Below, in pieces: positions 63,849 to 64,000 of a DNA stretch of 64,000 bases. Under the pieces are notes generated by a model. That model was not told the DNA's origin and made no database searches. It saw only the letters and a program-made list of their open reading frames with translations. The position numbers and the translations under genes are program-made. The stretch comes from Prorocentrum cordatum (taxonomy: Eukaryota; Sar; Dinophyceae; Prorocentrales; Prorocentraceae): positions 207,501-271,500 of the forward strand of contig CAUYUJ010000725.1 of assembly GCA_963575745.1 (NCBI GenBank). Direction: 5' to 3'. Positions within the stretch are counted from its first letter, which is position 1, and every line of letters starts with the position of its first letter.

Positions 63849-64000
63849 ATAGTTTGATGATTAGGAAGTCCATCAAGTGACCTGCGGGGCCACCCGTTGA
63901 CCTTCATGAGACTCCAGATATGTCGTGCTCCGAGACCTGCCAGGCTAGAGGGGCGTAGAGCGAGTGCATCGCTCGGGCGCGTGGCATGCGAATATATCGC

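Noticed and set aside
1-64000. tRNA or rRNA genes
   Set aside because: No cloverleaf or ribosomal core sequence was noticed on either strand; a covariance-model scan would be needed to be sure.

Overview
This window looks like nuclear DNA of a dinoflagellate. The evidence is: GC-rich sequence with no prokaryotic gene layout; tandem relics of the dinoflagellate trans-spliced leader at 36987-37026; pieces of dinoflagellate-type LINE reverse transcriptase; small exons far apart with GT, GC and possibly GA donors; protein-like blocks of a kind I associate with dinoflagellate multicopy genes; and a very high load of satellites, GGA/TCC microsatellites and short hairpin or TIR elements. Species is not decided. 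A single-base homopolymer shift inside several otherwise good reading frames suggests long-read consensus errors as well as real decay.

Layout. (1) 1-21.3 kb, + strand: the 3' two thirds of a mitochondrial carrier (SLC25) gene, seen as exons near 1.2, 2.2, 5.6, 8.5, 13.7 and 21.1 kb. Its introns hold an 83-bp satellite (two blocks), a 102-bp satellite, a ~290-bp tandem duplication, a ~4-kb ~100-bp satellite with a 963-bp higher-order period, a LINE relic cut by a TA-flanked MITE, and several other short elements. The first carrier repeat should lie upstream of base 1. (2) 21.3-26 kb: degenerate repeats and several TIR/hairpin elements. (3) 26-29.7 kb: a block of lower GC with decayed coding sequence of unknown origin; in its first part every in-frame stop is TAG. 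(4) 29.7-36.9 kb: microsatellites and MITEs. (5) 36.99-38.2 kb: a retroposed-mRNA candidate starting at three spliced-leader relics. (6) 38.6-44.8 kb: GTC repeats, a LINE 3' end on the minus strand, MITEs, and a quiet lower-GC stretch. (7) 44.9-53 kb, + strand: small exons with good splice signals encoding an Ala/Glu/Arg-rich coiled-coil protein. (8) 55.5-63.7 kb: minus-strand coding blocks, including a CxxC-type domain followed by a KYLP/ISV motif (61.0-61.3 kb) and a 307-residue reading frame (58.2-59.1 kb), perhaps one large dinoflagellate gene or element.

Most long open frames in the window are by-products of GGA/TCC, GTC, TGTC and satellite repeats and were left out. No tRNA, rRNA or CRISPR array was found. 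I could not run searches; family calls rest on motifs read by eye.
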